A stretch of 64,000 bases of DNA from NCBI GenBank assembly GCA_947591155.1, contig CANQDA010000001.1:1-64000 (forward strand). Direction: 5' to 3'. The stretch comes from an uncultured Lachnospiraceae bacterium. Lineage in GTDB: Bacteria; Bacillota; Clostridia; Lachnospirales; Lachnospiraceae. The notes beneath the pieces were generated by a model. The model saw nothing but the letters and a program-made list of their open reading frames with translations. It had not been told where the DNA came from and ran no database searches. The first letter of the stretch is position 1. Each line of letters starts with the position of its first letter. Positions 56,518-64,000 of this stretch are shown here, piece by piece. Made by a program: the position numbers and the translations under genes.

Positions 56518-58143
56518 TTAGTTTGCTTCATAGTTCGGTGCGACGATATAAGCGGCCTTCGCCGTCTTCCCCGTCATGCCGGCGTCGTCCCGTTTATACC
56601 CGGTAATATCGCCTGTGGCCGCATCAACGATATAATACCCGGTCTGGACGCACTTATTGACATTCCCGTGGATCACGTGAATGTGCAGTTCAGTCACCTG
56701 CGGCTCCTCGTCCTTCGGATTCTCCTCCTCAGGTTCTCCGTTCCCCGAATCATCCTCCCGAGTTTCACCGGTCCCGGAGCCTTCCTGTCCCTCCTGTCCT
56801 TCCTCCGGCTCCTTCTTTTCTTCTTTTATCTCCTCGACTTCATTTATGATAGCCGTATGACTCATATAAGAATCATTGATATCCTTGTCCTCATTAGCGA
56901 CCAACAGGAGATCGCCCTTCTGAGGCATATATTCACCGCCGCCGTAAACCGTCCCGTTCCACCTGTAATAACGACTTCCAAAATTGGTAGGGCTCGCCAC
57001 TCTGCTGTCTCCGAGAATGCCCAGCGGCACATGAGCCCGTCTCGCGCACCATGAGGCAAACTCCGAGCACCATGCCGTCTTGACCGTTCCATAGTATCTG
57101 CCGTATTCGGTATAATTTTTAGAGCCGGGATACTCTCCGCTCAATTGTGTTTTCGTGTTTCCCTCATAATAGCCGACCTGCGACAGGGCAACGGCGATCA
57201 TGTCCTCGCGGTAATTTCCCGTTAATTGCGCAGCTTTGAGTCTCTGATAAAACCTCCCCGACATATATTCCTGCGAAAACTCGATGACTGTAAATCGGCA
57301 AGTACACGCAACCGTTCCGCCGTCACACAGAGTCATTGTGCATGTGACATCTGCCGTCCCGCCGGACACTGCCTCATACCTGTCGCCGGACACCCGGAGA
57401 ACCGCAGGATTAGAGCTCGCATACCTGTATGACGTGCCTTTGTCTCCCGTAACGGAAAGCATCCCGCTGCTTCCTACATTCACCGTCTGAGTGGAACTGG
57501 AAAATTTGATCGAGGGCTTGTGCGCCTCGATGGTAGCTCCGGTCTTATAGTACGCGCTTGTATACTTGTTCCCGCTCGCGTTAATGCAGCGCACGGTGAT
57601 CGTATATTTCTTCCCGTCTTTCGCCTTCTTCCAGACATAGCCGGTGGATGCTGTATCCTTTATCTTCTTCCACTTGCTTCCGGATTTATAAAAAATGCGG
57701 TACTTTTTAGCGCCTTTTACGGGGCTCCAGTTGATCATTACTCCTTTTGTGGTATTCGCAAGCCCGGTGATGACTGGCGCAGAAAGATAGCGATAGGTTT
57801 TGCTCGCCTTGCTATATCCGCTGGTGTATCGCTTTCCTTTTTTGGTAATGCAGCGCACCCGGAATTTGTAGCTCGAACCGCTCACGGCTTGCTTCCACGT
57901 GTAGGACGTCGACTTTGTGTCCGCGATCCGCCGCCATTTTCCGCCCGTTTTACAGAAAACGCGATATTTGGCAGCGCCCCTGACCTTCTTCCACTTGATC
58001 TTTATGCCCTGCTTTTCCAAACTGACCTTTGTAATTTTGGGGGCTGAAAGCTTTTTTTTGCCCTTTGCCTCTGCCTGTGCCGGAAATGCGAAACACAGCA
58101 CCGCCAACAAAACAAGCAGCAGGCCAATTCCTCTTCTCTTCAA
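56518..58143 (-). CDS. secreted Fn3/Big-CHAP protein (putative wall hydrolase)
   Basis: 541 residues from a TTG start with GGGAGG 7 bp upstream. Signal peptide (about 1-26, PAQA-EAKG). Two Fn3-like domains with WKKVRGAAKYRVF and WSPVKGAKKYRIF repeats (about 33-120 and 121-205), a Big2-like domain (about 209-287), then a CHAP amidase/peptidase domain with Cys359 (AWCSEFASWCAR) and His429 (SHTAIINEV). An acidic insert of about 45 residues (440-485) interrupts the CHAP fold, which then resumes with IHVIHGNVNKCVQ. Last gene of the Dlt-like operon; probably acts in the cell wall. Confidence 0.85.
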   Translation of the reverse strand: MKRRGIGLLLVLLAVLCFAFPAQAEAKGKKKLSAPKITKVSLEKQGIKIKWKKVRGAAKYRVFCKTGGKWRRIADTKSTSYTWKQAVSGSSYKFRVRCITKKGKRYTSGYSKASKTYRYLSAPVITGLANTTKGVMINWSPVKGAKKYRIFYKSGSKWKKIKDTASTGYVWKKAKDGKKYTITVRCINASGNKYTSAYYKTGATIEAHKPSIKFSSSTQTVNVGSSGMLSVTGDKGTSYRYASSNPAVLRVSGDRYEAVSGGTADVTCTMTLCDGGTVACTCRFTVIEFSQEYMSGRFYQRLKAAQLTGNYREDMIAVALSQVGYYEGNTKTQLSGEYPGSKNYTEYGRYYGTVKTAWCSEFASWCARRAHVPLGILGDSRVASPTNFGSRYYRWNGTVYGGGEYMPQKGDLLLVANEDKDINDSYMSHTAIINEVEEIKEEKKEPEEGQEGQEGSGTGETREDDSGNGEPEEENPKDEEPQVTELHIHVIHGNVNKCVQTGYYIVDAATGDITGYKRDDAGMTGKTAKAAYIVAPNYEAN

Positions 58144-58165
58144 TGCAAAACCTCCCTGCCATACC

Positions 58166-59515
58166 TCAATACTCAATTCTCGTCCCCGCATCATCGCTGC
58201 CGGCGGGCCTGTAGGTGACAACAAGTTTCGGGGCAAAGCCGTTTGCATCCGCCGCAAGCATATCCTGCGAAAAGCTCAGCTCATCGTTTGTGTCAAAATC
58301 CTGCAGCAAATGCGTGTCCCCGTCGTTCTTTGTAATTTCCACCTTATATTCATAATAATCCGCGGCGTTTGATATCAGCCGGATCGTACGGATATTTGTA
58401 TTCTTATTTTTTTTGAACGCGATCCCATAATAATCCGGGGCGAGATCGCTTAATTTCTCACTTACACTTTCATAATAGGCAGAATCAGGAATATTTCCGT
58501 TTAAATAGTCCGCAAAAAATTCACTGAAATCCTGCGCTCCGTACATGTTCAGATGGTGTCCGTCCATATAATTGGTCTGTTTATAGGGAAAATACTCATC
58601 CTTGAGGAGATTGAATTCCACATATTCCACATCCCTGCCCTTTATAAGATCCCTTACAAAATTGATGTACGTATCGTAGTTCCCGTGTACACACAGCTGA
58701 TAGTAAGAGATCGGGGTATCGTACAATGTAATCTTGACGTTATGCTTGTTGCAGTAATCAATGATTGAAAGAATATTATTCTTCCAATCGTCGGATATCT
58801 TTTCCGTATCTATTATATCGTGCTTATATCCTATCGCTTTGTTGAATTTGTGATCTTCAACCACCTTGCTATATGCCACATAGCCGTCTCCCACATACCA
58901 TGCGCGCTCGTTTTTGGCGTAATCATACTCATAGTTGCGGTAAATATCCGACGACTTCTTTTCGAGGATCGAATTGATATACTGAAAGTCCAGTATCGAA
59001 TTCCAATATCTTCTGAACGGCAAAAAGCTGTTGACATAATATCTGGAAGCGGACGCGCCCAAAAGCAACTGTAGCTTATTCAGCAACGGTCTCATATAGT
59101 CAGAAACCAGATATACGTTTGTAAGGTTCTTTCGTTTCGAATAGTCGATAGATCTGCATGCTATAGATGAACTGACTTCCATGTAGACCTCTTCGATATC
59201 ATATAATTCGATGGCCTCTTTGAGCAAGGCATAGGACGCATCCGGTTCCTGCAGAGAGCTTGACGCGTCAAACACCTTTTTCCCCGTCTTTTCGCTAACG
59301 ACAGATGGGATAACTCCTCGAAAGCAGTGTGACGCTCCCAGACAGAGAATATCTATATTGTCCTGGTTGTAAAACTCATGCATCATAAGTCTTGTAAAAG
59401 ACGTCGAGTCGTCCACAAGTATATAGTTCAGCGCATGGATTCCACTTAAAATCAAAGCAGTGACAGCCAATACGGCAACGATTCTTCCTGATATTTTTTT
59501 CATTCCCAATCGCAT
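58166..59515 (-). CDS. DltD/SGNH-like membrane-anchored protein
   Basis: About 450 residues. One N-terminal membrane helix (about 11-33), then an outside SGNH-hydrolase-like domain with block I ILCLGASHCFRG (Ser62) and block V DGHHLNMYGAQDFSEFF (Asp and His). A beta-rich tail of about 100 residues follows. In dlt and polysaccharide O-acylation systems such proteins help transfer the acyl group outside the membrane. The start is unsure: ATG 59515 and ATG 59503 both follow the MBOAT stop closely with no strong ribosome site, so translation is probably coupled. AT-rich compared with the flanks. Confidence 0.8.
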   Translation of the reverse strand: MRLGMKKISGRIVAVLAVTALILSGIHALNYILVDDSTSFTRLMMHEFYNQDNIDILCLGASHCFRGVIPSVVSEKTGKKVFDASSSLQEPDASYALLKEAIELYDIEEVYMEVSSSIACRSIDYSKRKNLTNVYLVSDYMRPLLNKLQLLLGASASRYYVNSFLPFRRYWNSILDFQYINSILEKKSSDIYRNYEYDYAKNERAWYVGDGYVAYSKVVEDHKFNKAIGYKHDIIDTEKISDDWKNNILSIIDYCNKHNVKITLYDTPISYYQLCVHGNYDTYINFVRDLIKGRDVEYVEFNLLKDEYFPYKQTNYMDGHHLNMYGAQDFSEFFADYLNGNIPDSAYYESVSEKLSDLAPDYYGIAFKKNKNTNIRTIRLISNAADYYEYKVEITKNDGDTHLLQDFDTNDELSFSQDMLAADANGFAPKLVVTYRPAGSDDAGTRIEY

Positions 59516-59520
59516 CCCAT

Positions 59521-61011
59521 CTAAAAGTGTGCATAAGCGAAACCGCTTGTAGAATATCCGGGTCCGTAAATTCCCAAAACAAGAACGCTCAAAAACAGCG
59601 CAGCATAAAGAAACCATCTGCCTATTCCGTTCATTTCCGCAATCTTTTCTCTTACCGAGCCGCTAACCTGCTGTACATCCGTAAACCACAGGACAATTAC
59701 AGCAATCATCAAAATAATAAAATTTGTGTGATCCATGCCTAACGCGGCAAATGTAACCTCGTTAAATCTTCCGAGTCCGAAATCTTTTACAACGAACCAT
59801 AGATATTGCCTGATTTGCCGATATCCGACCAGTGTCGATATCAGCAATCCGCCCGTGAAAATGAGAAAAGTCCTTACCGTCTGGAACAGTTTCCAGTCGG
59901 AGGCTTCTGTTTTGATGTGGAGAACTGCCGTCAGTTTCTTAATCTCCGGGCTGAAGACGTTGGAAATGATGATTATGATCCCCCAGTAACAGCCCCACAG
60001 GACATAACTGAGCCCCGTCCCGTGCCAGAGTCCCGTCAGGATCCACACAACCGCCAACGGTATGACCGTGAGAACGGATTTGCCGGCGCGCTTCCCGATA
60101 TGGTCTCTCACCCATTTCCCCATGCGGATAATGGTGGGATTGATTACGAGCGCCATATACACATAATCTTTGAACCATACGCCCAACGTGATATGCCATC
60201 TGCGCCAGAATTCTGCAGCTGTTTTTGAAAAAAACGGCTGTCTGAAATTCTCTTCAAGCTCGATTCCCATGATCTCAGATATTCCAATTACAATATCCAT
60301 ATAACCGGAAAAATCGCAATAATGACTGATCACCGCTATGAAAGTCGTCAGCAGCAAAACAGCGCCGCCGCCGGAATAATCCAGAAGATTTCCGTCAAAC
60401 ACGGTTTTCGTGAGAAACGCCGCCCGTTCTACTATAACCAGCTTTTTGAAATACCCCCACAAAATTCTTTGTATGCCAAAGCAGACATTCTGATAGCTCA
60501 AAGAATGCCCCTCGATCAGTCTGGGGCCCAAATCCCTGAACTTTGAGATAGGTCCCTGCATAATCTTTGGAAAATAAAGCGTAAACAGAGTCAGTTTCAG
60601 GGGATTGCTTTCAGGCGCTTGCTTCTTTGAATAAACATCTACCAGATATCCGACAATCGAAAAGGTGTAATAGCTGACGCCCAGCGGGATGACAGTCCAT
60701 CTGATGTCCTGCACAAAATATTTCTCCAGCTTCGTTACCACCAGTATTCCTATCAGCACTATGACAGATGCGGACAGGATCAGCTTTCTTTTTTTCTTAT
60801 CCCCGGCCGATCTTTCAATCCATATCCCCGCAGCATATGCGATCCCCACAGTCAGGATCGCTGCCACAAACGCTTTCTTTCCCGCAGCAACAATATAGAA
60901 AAAACAACTGGAGAAAAGCAGCACGTACCAGCGGTACTTTTTCGGACATACAAAATAAGCCAGAATCGTTGCGAAGACAATGACAATAAAACGTACACTT
61001 GCAAAATTCAT
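59521..61011 (-). CDS. MBOAT family O-acyltransferase (DltB/AlgI-like)
   Basis: 496 residues with about eleven membrane helices. The family core is clear: FPKIMQGPI, the FWRRWHITLGVWFKDYVY segment and the catalytic His in LTGLWHGTGLSYVLWG. DltB-type MBOATs take an activated group from a carrier protein inside the cell and pass it to an outside acceptor. Here the carrier gene and a DltD-like gene flank it within 15 bp, so it is the membrane step of this operon. Confidence 0.92.
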   Translation of the reverse strand: MNFASVRFIVIVFATILAYFVCPKKYRWYVLLFSSCFFYIVAAGKKAFVAAILTVGIAYAAGIWIERSAGDKKKRKLILSASVIVLIGILVVTKLEKYFVQDIRWTVIPLGVSYYTFSIVGYLVDVYSKKQAPESNPLKLTLFTLYFPKIMQGPISKFRDLGPRLIEGHSLSYQNVCFGIQRILWGYFKKLVIVERAAFLTKTVFDGNLLDYSGGGAVLLLTTFIAVISHYCDFSGYMDIVIGISEIMGIELEENFRQPFFSKTAAEFWRRWHITLGVWFKDYVYMALVINPTIIRMGKWVRDHIGKRAGKSVLTVIPLAVVWILTGLWHGTGLSYVLWGCYWGIIIIISNVFSPEIKKLTAVLHIKTEASDWKLFQTVRTFLIFTGGLLISTLVGYRQIRQYLWFVVKDFGLGRFNEVTFAALGMDHTNFIILMIAVIVLWFTDVQQVSGSVREKIAEMNGIGRWFLYAALFLSVLVLGIYGPGYSTSGFAYAHF

Positions 61012-61024
61012 AAAATCAATTCAC

Positions 61025-63061
61025 CTATTCTATCCATTTTATGACTTCTGTATTCTTCTTCAGCTGCACGCCATCCGCGACCGGATAGCCCATCGCGACA
61101 GCGCTCCAGACCGTATGGTTCTCAGGAACGCCGTATTCATCAAGCAGGCCTTTCACCGGCTGCCTGTCCCTCAATGTCATCAGCGGATTCAGCCACACAG
61201 AGCCGATCCCGAAAGACCACGCCGCAAGCATCATATTCTCCGTCGCACAGGAAGCGTCCTGACAGCCGTACGCATTTCTGCTGTCGTTGGAAACCAGTAT
61301 GATCAGGGCCGGGTTATCCCAACCGTAGAAATATACATCATTTGCTTTCGCGGTTTCCCTGGCCGCCGCTTTTAATCGCTCCAGTTCCTTTTTGTTCGCG
61401 ATGACCGTAAATTTCCAGGTCTGCATATTATGCCCGGACGGCGCATAATATCCTGCCCTGAGAATGGTCTGTATCAGTTCTCTGTCGATCTGCTCATCCT
61501 TAAATCTGCGAACGCTCCTTCTGGTCATGATCGTCTGGATCGTCTCGTTAAACAGCGAGTTGTCCCCTTTTCTCTCCCACATGCCCTTCAGCGCGTGCTT
61601 GTCGACCTTCTGCATAGAATTTCTGGGAAGTTCCACGACCTCCACAAACTTTACAGGCACTTTGTACTTTTCCAGCCTGAGAGACAGGAAATGTCTCAGG
61701 TCATCCTCGGAATACTTATTGTTCTTCGCCGCCACGAAGAGAACCGGCACATTCCCCAATACGCCCTCGGGATCCTCCACGCCGATGCAGGCGCATTCAT
61801 AAATATTTTCATATTCTCCGGCTACGTTTTCCACCTCGATCGGAGATACCTTCTCCCCGCCGACATTGATGATATCGTCCGCGCGGCCGAGCATATAAAG
61901 ATAACCGTCCTCGTCCCGGTAGATCATATCGCCTGTCGTGAGCCAGCCGTCCTTCAAGGTGTCAGCCGTCAGCTCCGGCCGGTTCCAGTATCCGGACATC
62001 TGCATATCGCCGCGGATGGACATTCTGCCCGGATGGGCCTTATGGCTCTCGAAGGCGTTCCCGTTTTCGTCAAGCGTTCTCACGCTGATCCCGTCAAGCG
62101 GCCTGCCGAGCGTCGCGATCTTCTCCGGGCGATTTTTCGCAATATCGGTCACGTTGAGGAACAGCGCTCCTCCGGATTCCGAGGAACCCCAGGTATTGTG
62201 AATCACCGTATTGGGCAGCTGTCTCGTCAGCCTCTTTCTCTGATCGACCGAAAGCGATCCCGCGGACACCTCAATGTAGCGGAATCTGCCCATAATCTCA
62301 GGAAACTTGTCCTGCATTTGTCTTGCGATCGTCTCCACGGAGGCCGGAACGATCGCGACAGCCGTGCACGCGTACCGATCCAGATTGTTCTCGATATCCT
62401 TTGCAAATGTAAAACCATTCTGCAGGACAACCGTCGCCCCGATATACAGGCAGGCTCTGAAAACTCTGAGCGCGAACGAATGGTTCAGCGGCAGCGGAAT
62501 GAGCGTGATGTCGTCTTCTCTCATCCCGATTCCCCTGATCGTATTCATCCATATACTGTTGATCGCCTTGTAGGTGAGCATACAGCCCTTCGGCTTGCCC
62601 GTTGTCCCGGAAGTATAGATCATCTCCGCTAAATCGTCTTCCTGCGGGAGGCAATAACTGATCTCCCTATTCCCGCATTCGGAATAAACCTGTCGCAGGG
62701 AGTAGACCTTGCATTCGTCCTCATACCCCTTGACCGGCTTGTCCGTGAAAAAGAGTTTCGCGTCGGCATCCTTGTATATCGTCACGGCGTTTTGCGCCGT
62801 TGCGTTTTTATCGATAAAAACAGCGACCGCGCCCAAATACTGTATCGCAAGATACAGCACGGCCATCTCCGGTTTCGAGACAGCCGAAAAGAGGACGCGA
62901 TCCCCTTTTTCTATACCGAGCTCGCTCATGCGGGATGCCACGTCGTGTATTTTCACGTTGAGCCCGGAATACGTCAGCTGATCGTTCTTGAAAGCAACGG
63001 CAAGTTTATCCGGCTGTTTCTGGGCAAGCTCTTCTATCCTTTGTATTAATGTCTCAACCAT
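61025..63061 (-). CDS. adenylate-forming enzyme fused to nitroreductase
   Basis: 678 residues in one frame. Residues 1-495 are a class I adenylate-forming domain: YTSGTTGKPKG (149-159), NTWGSSESGG (about 289-298), TGDMIYRDEDGY, GRADDIINVGGEK, and the C-terminal catalytic Lys485 in NSMQKVDK. Residues about 505-678 are a nitroreductase-fold FMN domain (IMTRRSVRRF, APSGHNMQTWKFTVI). In a dlt-type scheme the first part would load the carrier protein encoded just upstream. The second suggests a redox step on the bound group, or recycling. The substrate cannot be read from sequence. ATG 63061 starts one base after the carrier gene stop. Confidence 0.88.
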   Translation of the reverse strand: MVETLIQRIEELAQKQPDKLAVAFKNDQLTYSGLNVKIHDVASRMSELGIEKGDRVLFSAVSKPEMAVLYLAIQYLGAVAVFIDKNATAQNAVTIYKDADAKLFFTDKPVKGYEDECKVYSLRQVYSECGNREISYCLPQEDDLAEMIYTSGTTGKPKGCMLTYKAINSIWMNTIRGIGMREDDITLIPLPLNHSFALRVFRACLYIGATVVLQNGFTFAKDIENNLDRYACTAVAIVPASVETIARQMQDKFPEIMGRFRYIEVSAGSLSVDQRKRLTRQLPNTVIHNTWGSSESGGALFLNVTDIAKNRPEKIATLGRPLDGISVRTLDENGNAFESHKAHPGRMSIRGDMQMSGYWNRPELTADTLKDGWLTTGDMIYRDEDGYLYMLGRADDIINVGGEKVSPIEVENVAGEYENIYECACIGVEDPEGVLGNVPVLFVAAKNNKYSEDDLRHFLSLRLEKYKVPVKFVEVVELPRNSMQKVDKHALKGMWERKGDNSLFNETIQTIMTRRSVRRFKDEQIDRELIQTILRAGYYAPSGHNMQTWKFTVIANKKELERLKAAARETAKANDVYFYGWDNPALIILVSNDSRNAYGCQDASCATENMMLAAWSFGIGSVWLNPLMTLRDRQPVKGLLDEYGVPENHTVWSAVAMGYPVADGVQLKKNTEVIKWIE

Positions 63062-63062
63062 C

Positions 63063-63290
63063 TTATTTACTGAGCCTCTCAACCATTTTCGCCAAGCCTG
63101 CGATTGAATTAAAATTCTCCTCTACGATCTCTTCATAGGGAACGGTTATGCCAAACTCCATCGTCAGGGCCGCTATGATCCCCGTAATCGTGAGCGAGTC
63201 CAGAATGCCATCGTCCACAAGAGCGTCGCTCGCTTTAAAGTCTACATCCGGAAATTCCTCAGACAAGATCTCAAACACTTTTTCTTCCAT
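63063..63290 (-). CDS. acyl/aminoacyl carrier protein (DltC-like)
   Basis: 75 residues, a four-helix carrier protein. The phosphopantetheine attachment Ser32 lies in DGILDSLTITGI. DltC proteins have the same DSL context. It has GGAGG before its ATG, starts 5 bp after the GNAT-like gene, and its stop almost touches the adenylation gene, so both should be made in step. A phosphopantetheinyl transferase is needed but not in view. Confidence 0.9.
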   Translation of the reverse strand: MEEKVFEILSEEFPDVDFKASDALVDDGILDSLTITGIIAALTMEFGITVPYEEIVEENFNSIAGLAKMVERLSK

Positions 63291-63295
63291 TGTTC

Positions 63296-63982
63296 TTACC
63301 TCCGTTTTTTTTCATAAATATATTCATCATAGGTCTTTGCAATATGTCCGCCCAGCTGAAAATGCAGATTAATGGATGAGACGTTGGAAGACGAAACTCT
63401 CCCGACATATTTCCTGAATTTCTCCCGCTCGCCTGAAAGCATCGCGGAATACAGCGGGGCCGCCACCATTTTCCCTTTTATTCCCGGTTTGGTCGCTCCC
63501 AGAACATTCTCGAAACTGCTGCCTCCCGAATCGATCTTCTCATCGACAACAGTAAAACCCAAAAGCTCCTTCTCATGCGTCGCCTTATACAGTTTCATTC
63601 CCCTGTTTTTGAAGTCCTCAATATACATATCGATGACTTCGTTTGCCAGTGTCTGATTGAATTCAGGCTCCAGATGAAATCTTCTGTCCGTGGTGTACGC
63701 CGCATGCGCCAGCTCGTGGACGTCTTCCCCAAATCTGTCGTCACAGATAAAATTGATCCCGGACAGCATCTCCGAAGAGGTCTCCGAAAAAGTCCTCAGG
63801 TCTATCTCGAAATACAGCATCCTGTCCAGAAACCGAAATCCCATACCGCGCAGCCTGTTCTCGCAGGCGGAGTCCAGGGGATCGGCTCTGCAGATGATAT
63901 AATCTGCCTGTGGGTTCAATTCATCCGTCTCAGGAATCGCATCCTTTTTCTCTATATTGATCGTCCTTTTATGTATGTTCAT
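63296..63982 (-). CDS. GNAT-like acyltransferase
   Basis: 228 residues. The layout resembles N-acetyltransferases of the WecD type: an N-terminal half with YIICRADPLDSACENRLRGMGFRFLD and MLYFEIDLR, a segment HELAHAAYTTDRRFH, and a C-terminal half with LYKATHEKELLGFTVV and a final strand SINLHFQLGGHIAKTYDEY. The usual acetyl-CoA loop (Q/RxxGxG/A) is not obvious, so the donor could be the carrier protein rather than CoA. An in-frame TAA lies 15 bp upstream of the ATG, so the gene is complete. Probable first visible gene of the operon, which may extend beyond the window. Confidence 0.65.
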   Translation of the reverse strand: MNIHKRTINIEKKDAIPETDELNPQADYIICRADPLDSACENRLRGMGFRFLDRMLYFEIDLRTFSETSSEMLSGINFICDDRFGEDVHELAHAAYTTDRRFHLEPEFNQTLANEVIDMYIEDFKNRGMKLYKATHEKELLGFTVVDEKIDSGGSSFENVLGATKPGIKGKMVAAPLYSAMLSGEREKFRKYVGRVSSSNVSSINLHFQLGGHIAKTYDEYIYEKKRR

Positions 63983-64000
63983 AGCAATCGGCTCTTAAAT

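Noticed and set aside
56518..63982. Ordinary D-alanylation (dlt) operon
   Set aside because: The adenylation protein is fused to a nitroreductase, a GNAT-like gene is included and order differs; kept as a separate, unnamed system.

Overview
The window reads as a chromosomal segment of a fairly GC-rich member of the Clostridia, most likely a Lachnospiraceae-type gut anaerobe. The grounds are strong AGGAGG ribosome-binding sites with frequent TTG/GTG starts, sigma-A promoters, a T-box and a lysine riboswitch, a MurE with the meso-diaminopimelate motif DNPR, an ATP-type PEP carboxykinase, YitT, CPBP, YARHG and Mbeg1-like proteins, and LexA boxes of the Gram-positive type. I see no rRNA, tRNA, transposase, prophage or CRISPR array. 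Nearly all genes lie on the minus strand.

Layout. 1-5.6 kb: housekeeping block murE-priA-def-fmt. 5.8-10.1 kb: a J-domain protein with a His-rich linker, a YitT membrane protein, a small double-glycine-leader peptide gene and pckA. 10.1-15 kb: an accessory patch with a Nudix hydrolase, a VapBC toxin-antitoxin pair, an Mbeg1-like hydrolase, a histidine-phosphatase-like protein and an AT-rich AlbA/Schlafen-type ATP-binding regulator with its own operator repeats. 15-21.2 kb: gltBD glutamate synthase. 21.4-28.7 kb: a five-gene operon built around a membrane Ser/Thr kinase, with three exported or surface proteins and a CPBP intramembrane protease. 28.7-36.4 kb: amidase, HD protein, Amt-PII fusion, phosphatase, a small membrane protein under three LexA boxes, GH1 beta-glucosidase, CarD and a small membrane protein. 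36.7-42.7 kb: an asymmetric ABC exporter pair and a hybrid histidine kinase. 42.9-47.8 kb: a Ktr potassium channel operon (ktrB, ktrA, small membrane protein, KdpD-like kinase, KdpE-like regulator). 48-50.6 kb: thrS behind a T-box. 50.6-56.5 kb: AAA ATPase, ZIP transporter, and the lysine genes lysC, dapB and dapA with a lysine riboswitch.

The most unusual part is 56.5-64 kb. Six tightly spaced genes encode a GNAT-like protein, an acyl carrier protein, an adenylation enzyme fused to a nitroreductase, an MBOAT acyltransferase, a DltD/SGNH-like membrane-anchored protein and a secreted Fn3-CHAP protein. The layout copies the logic of the dlt system (activate, load on carrier, move across the membrane, attach outside). 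The oxidoreductase fusion and the GNAT suggest a different, possibly undescribed, group being placed on the cell surface.

Second-rank candidates are the kinase operon with a perfect inverted repeat in its leader, the LexA-controlled small membrane protein (a possible SOS division inhibitor), the four 11-bp direct repeats in front of ktrB (a likely site for the KdpE-like regulator), and several families of intergenic repeats, one of which has been read through into a coding region. All functions are assigned by reading motifs; no searches were run.
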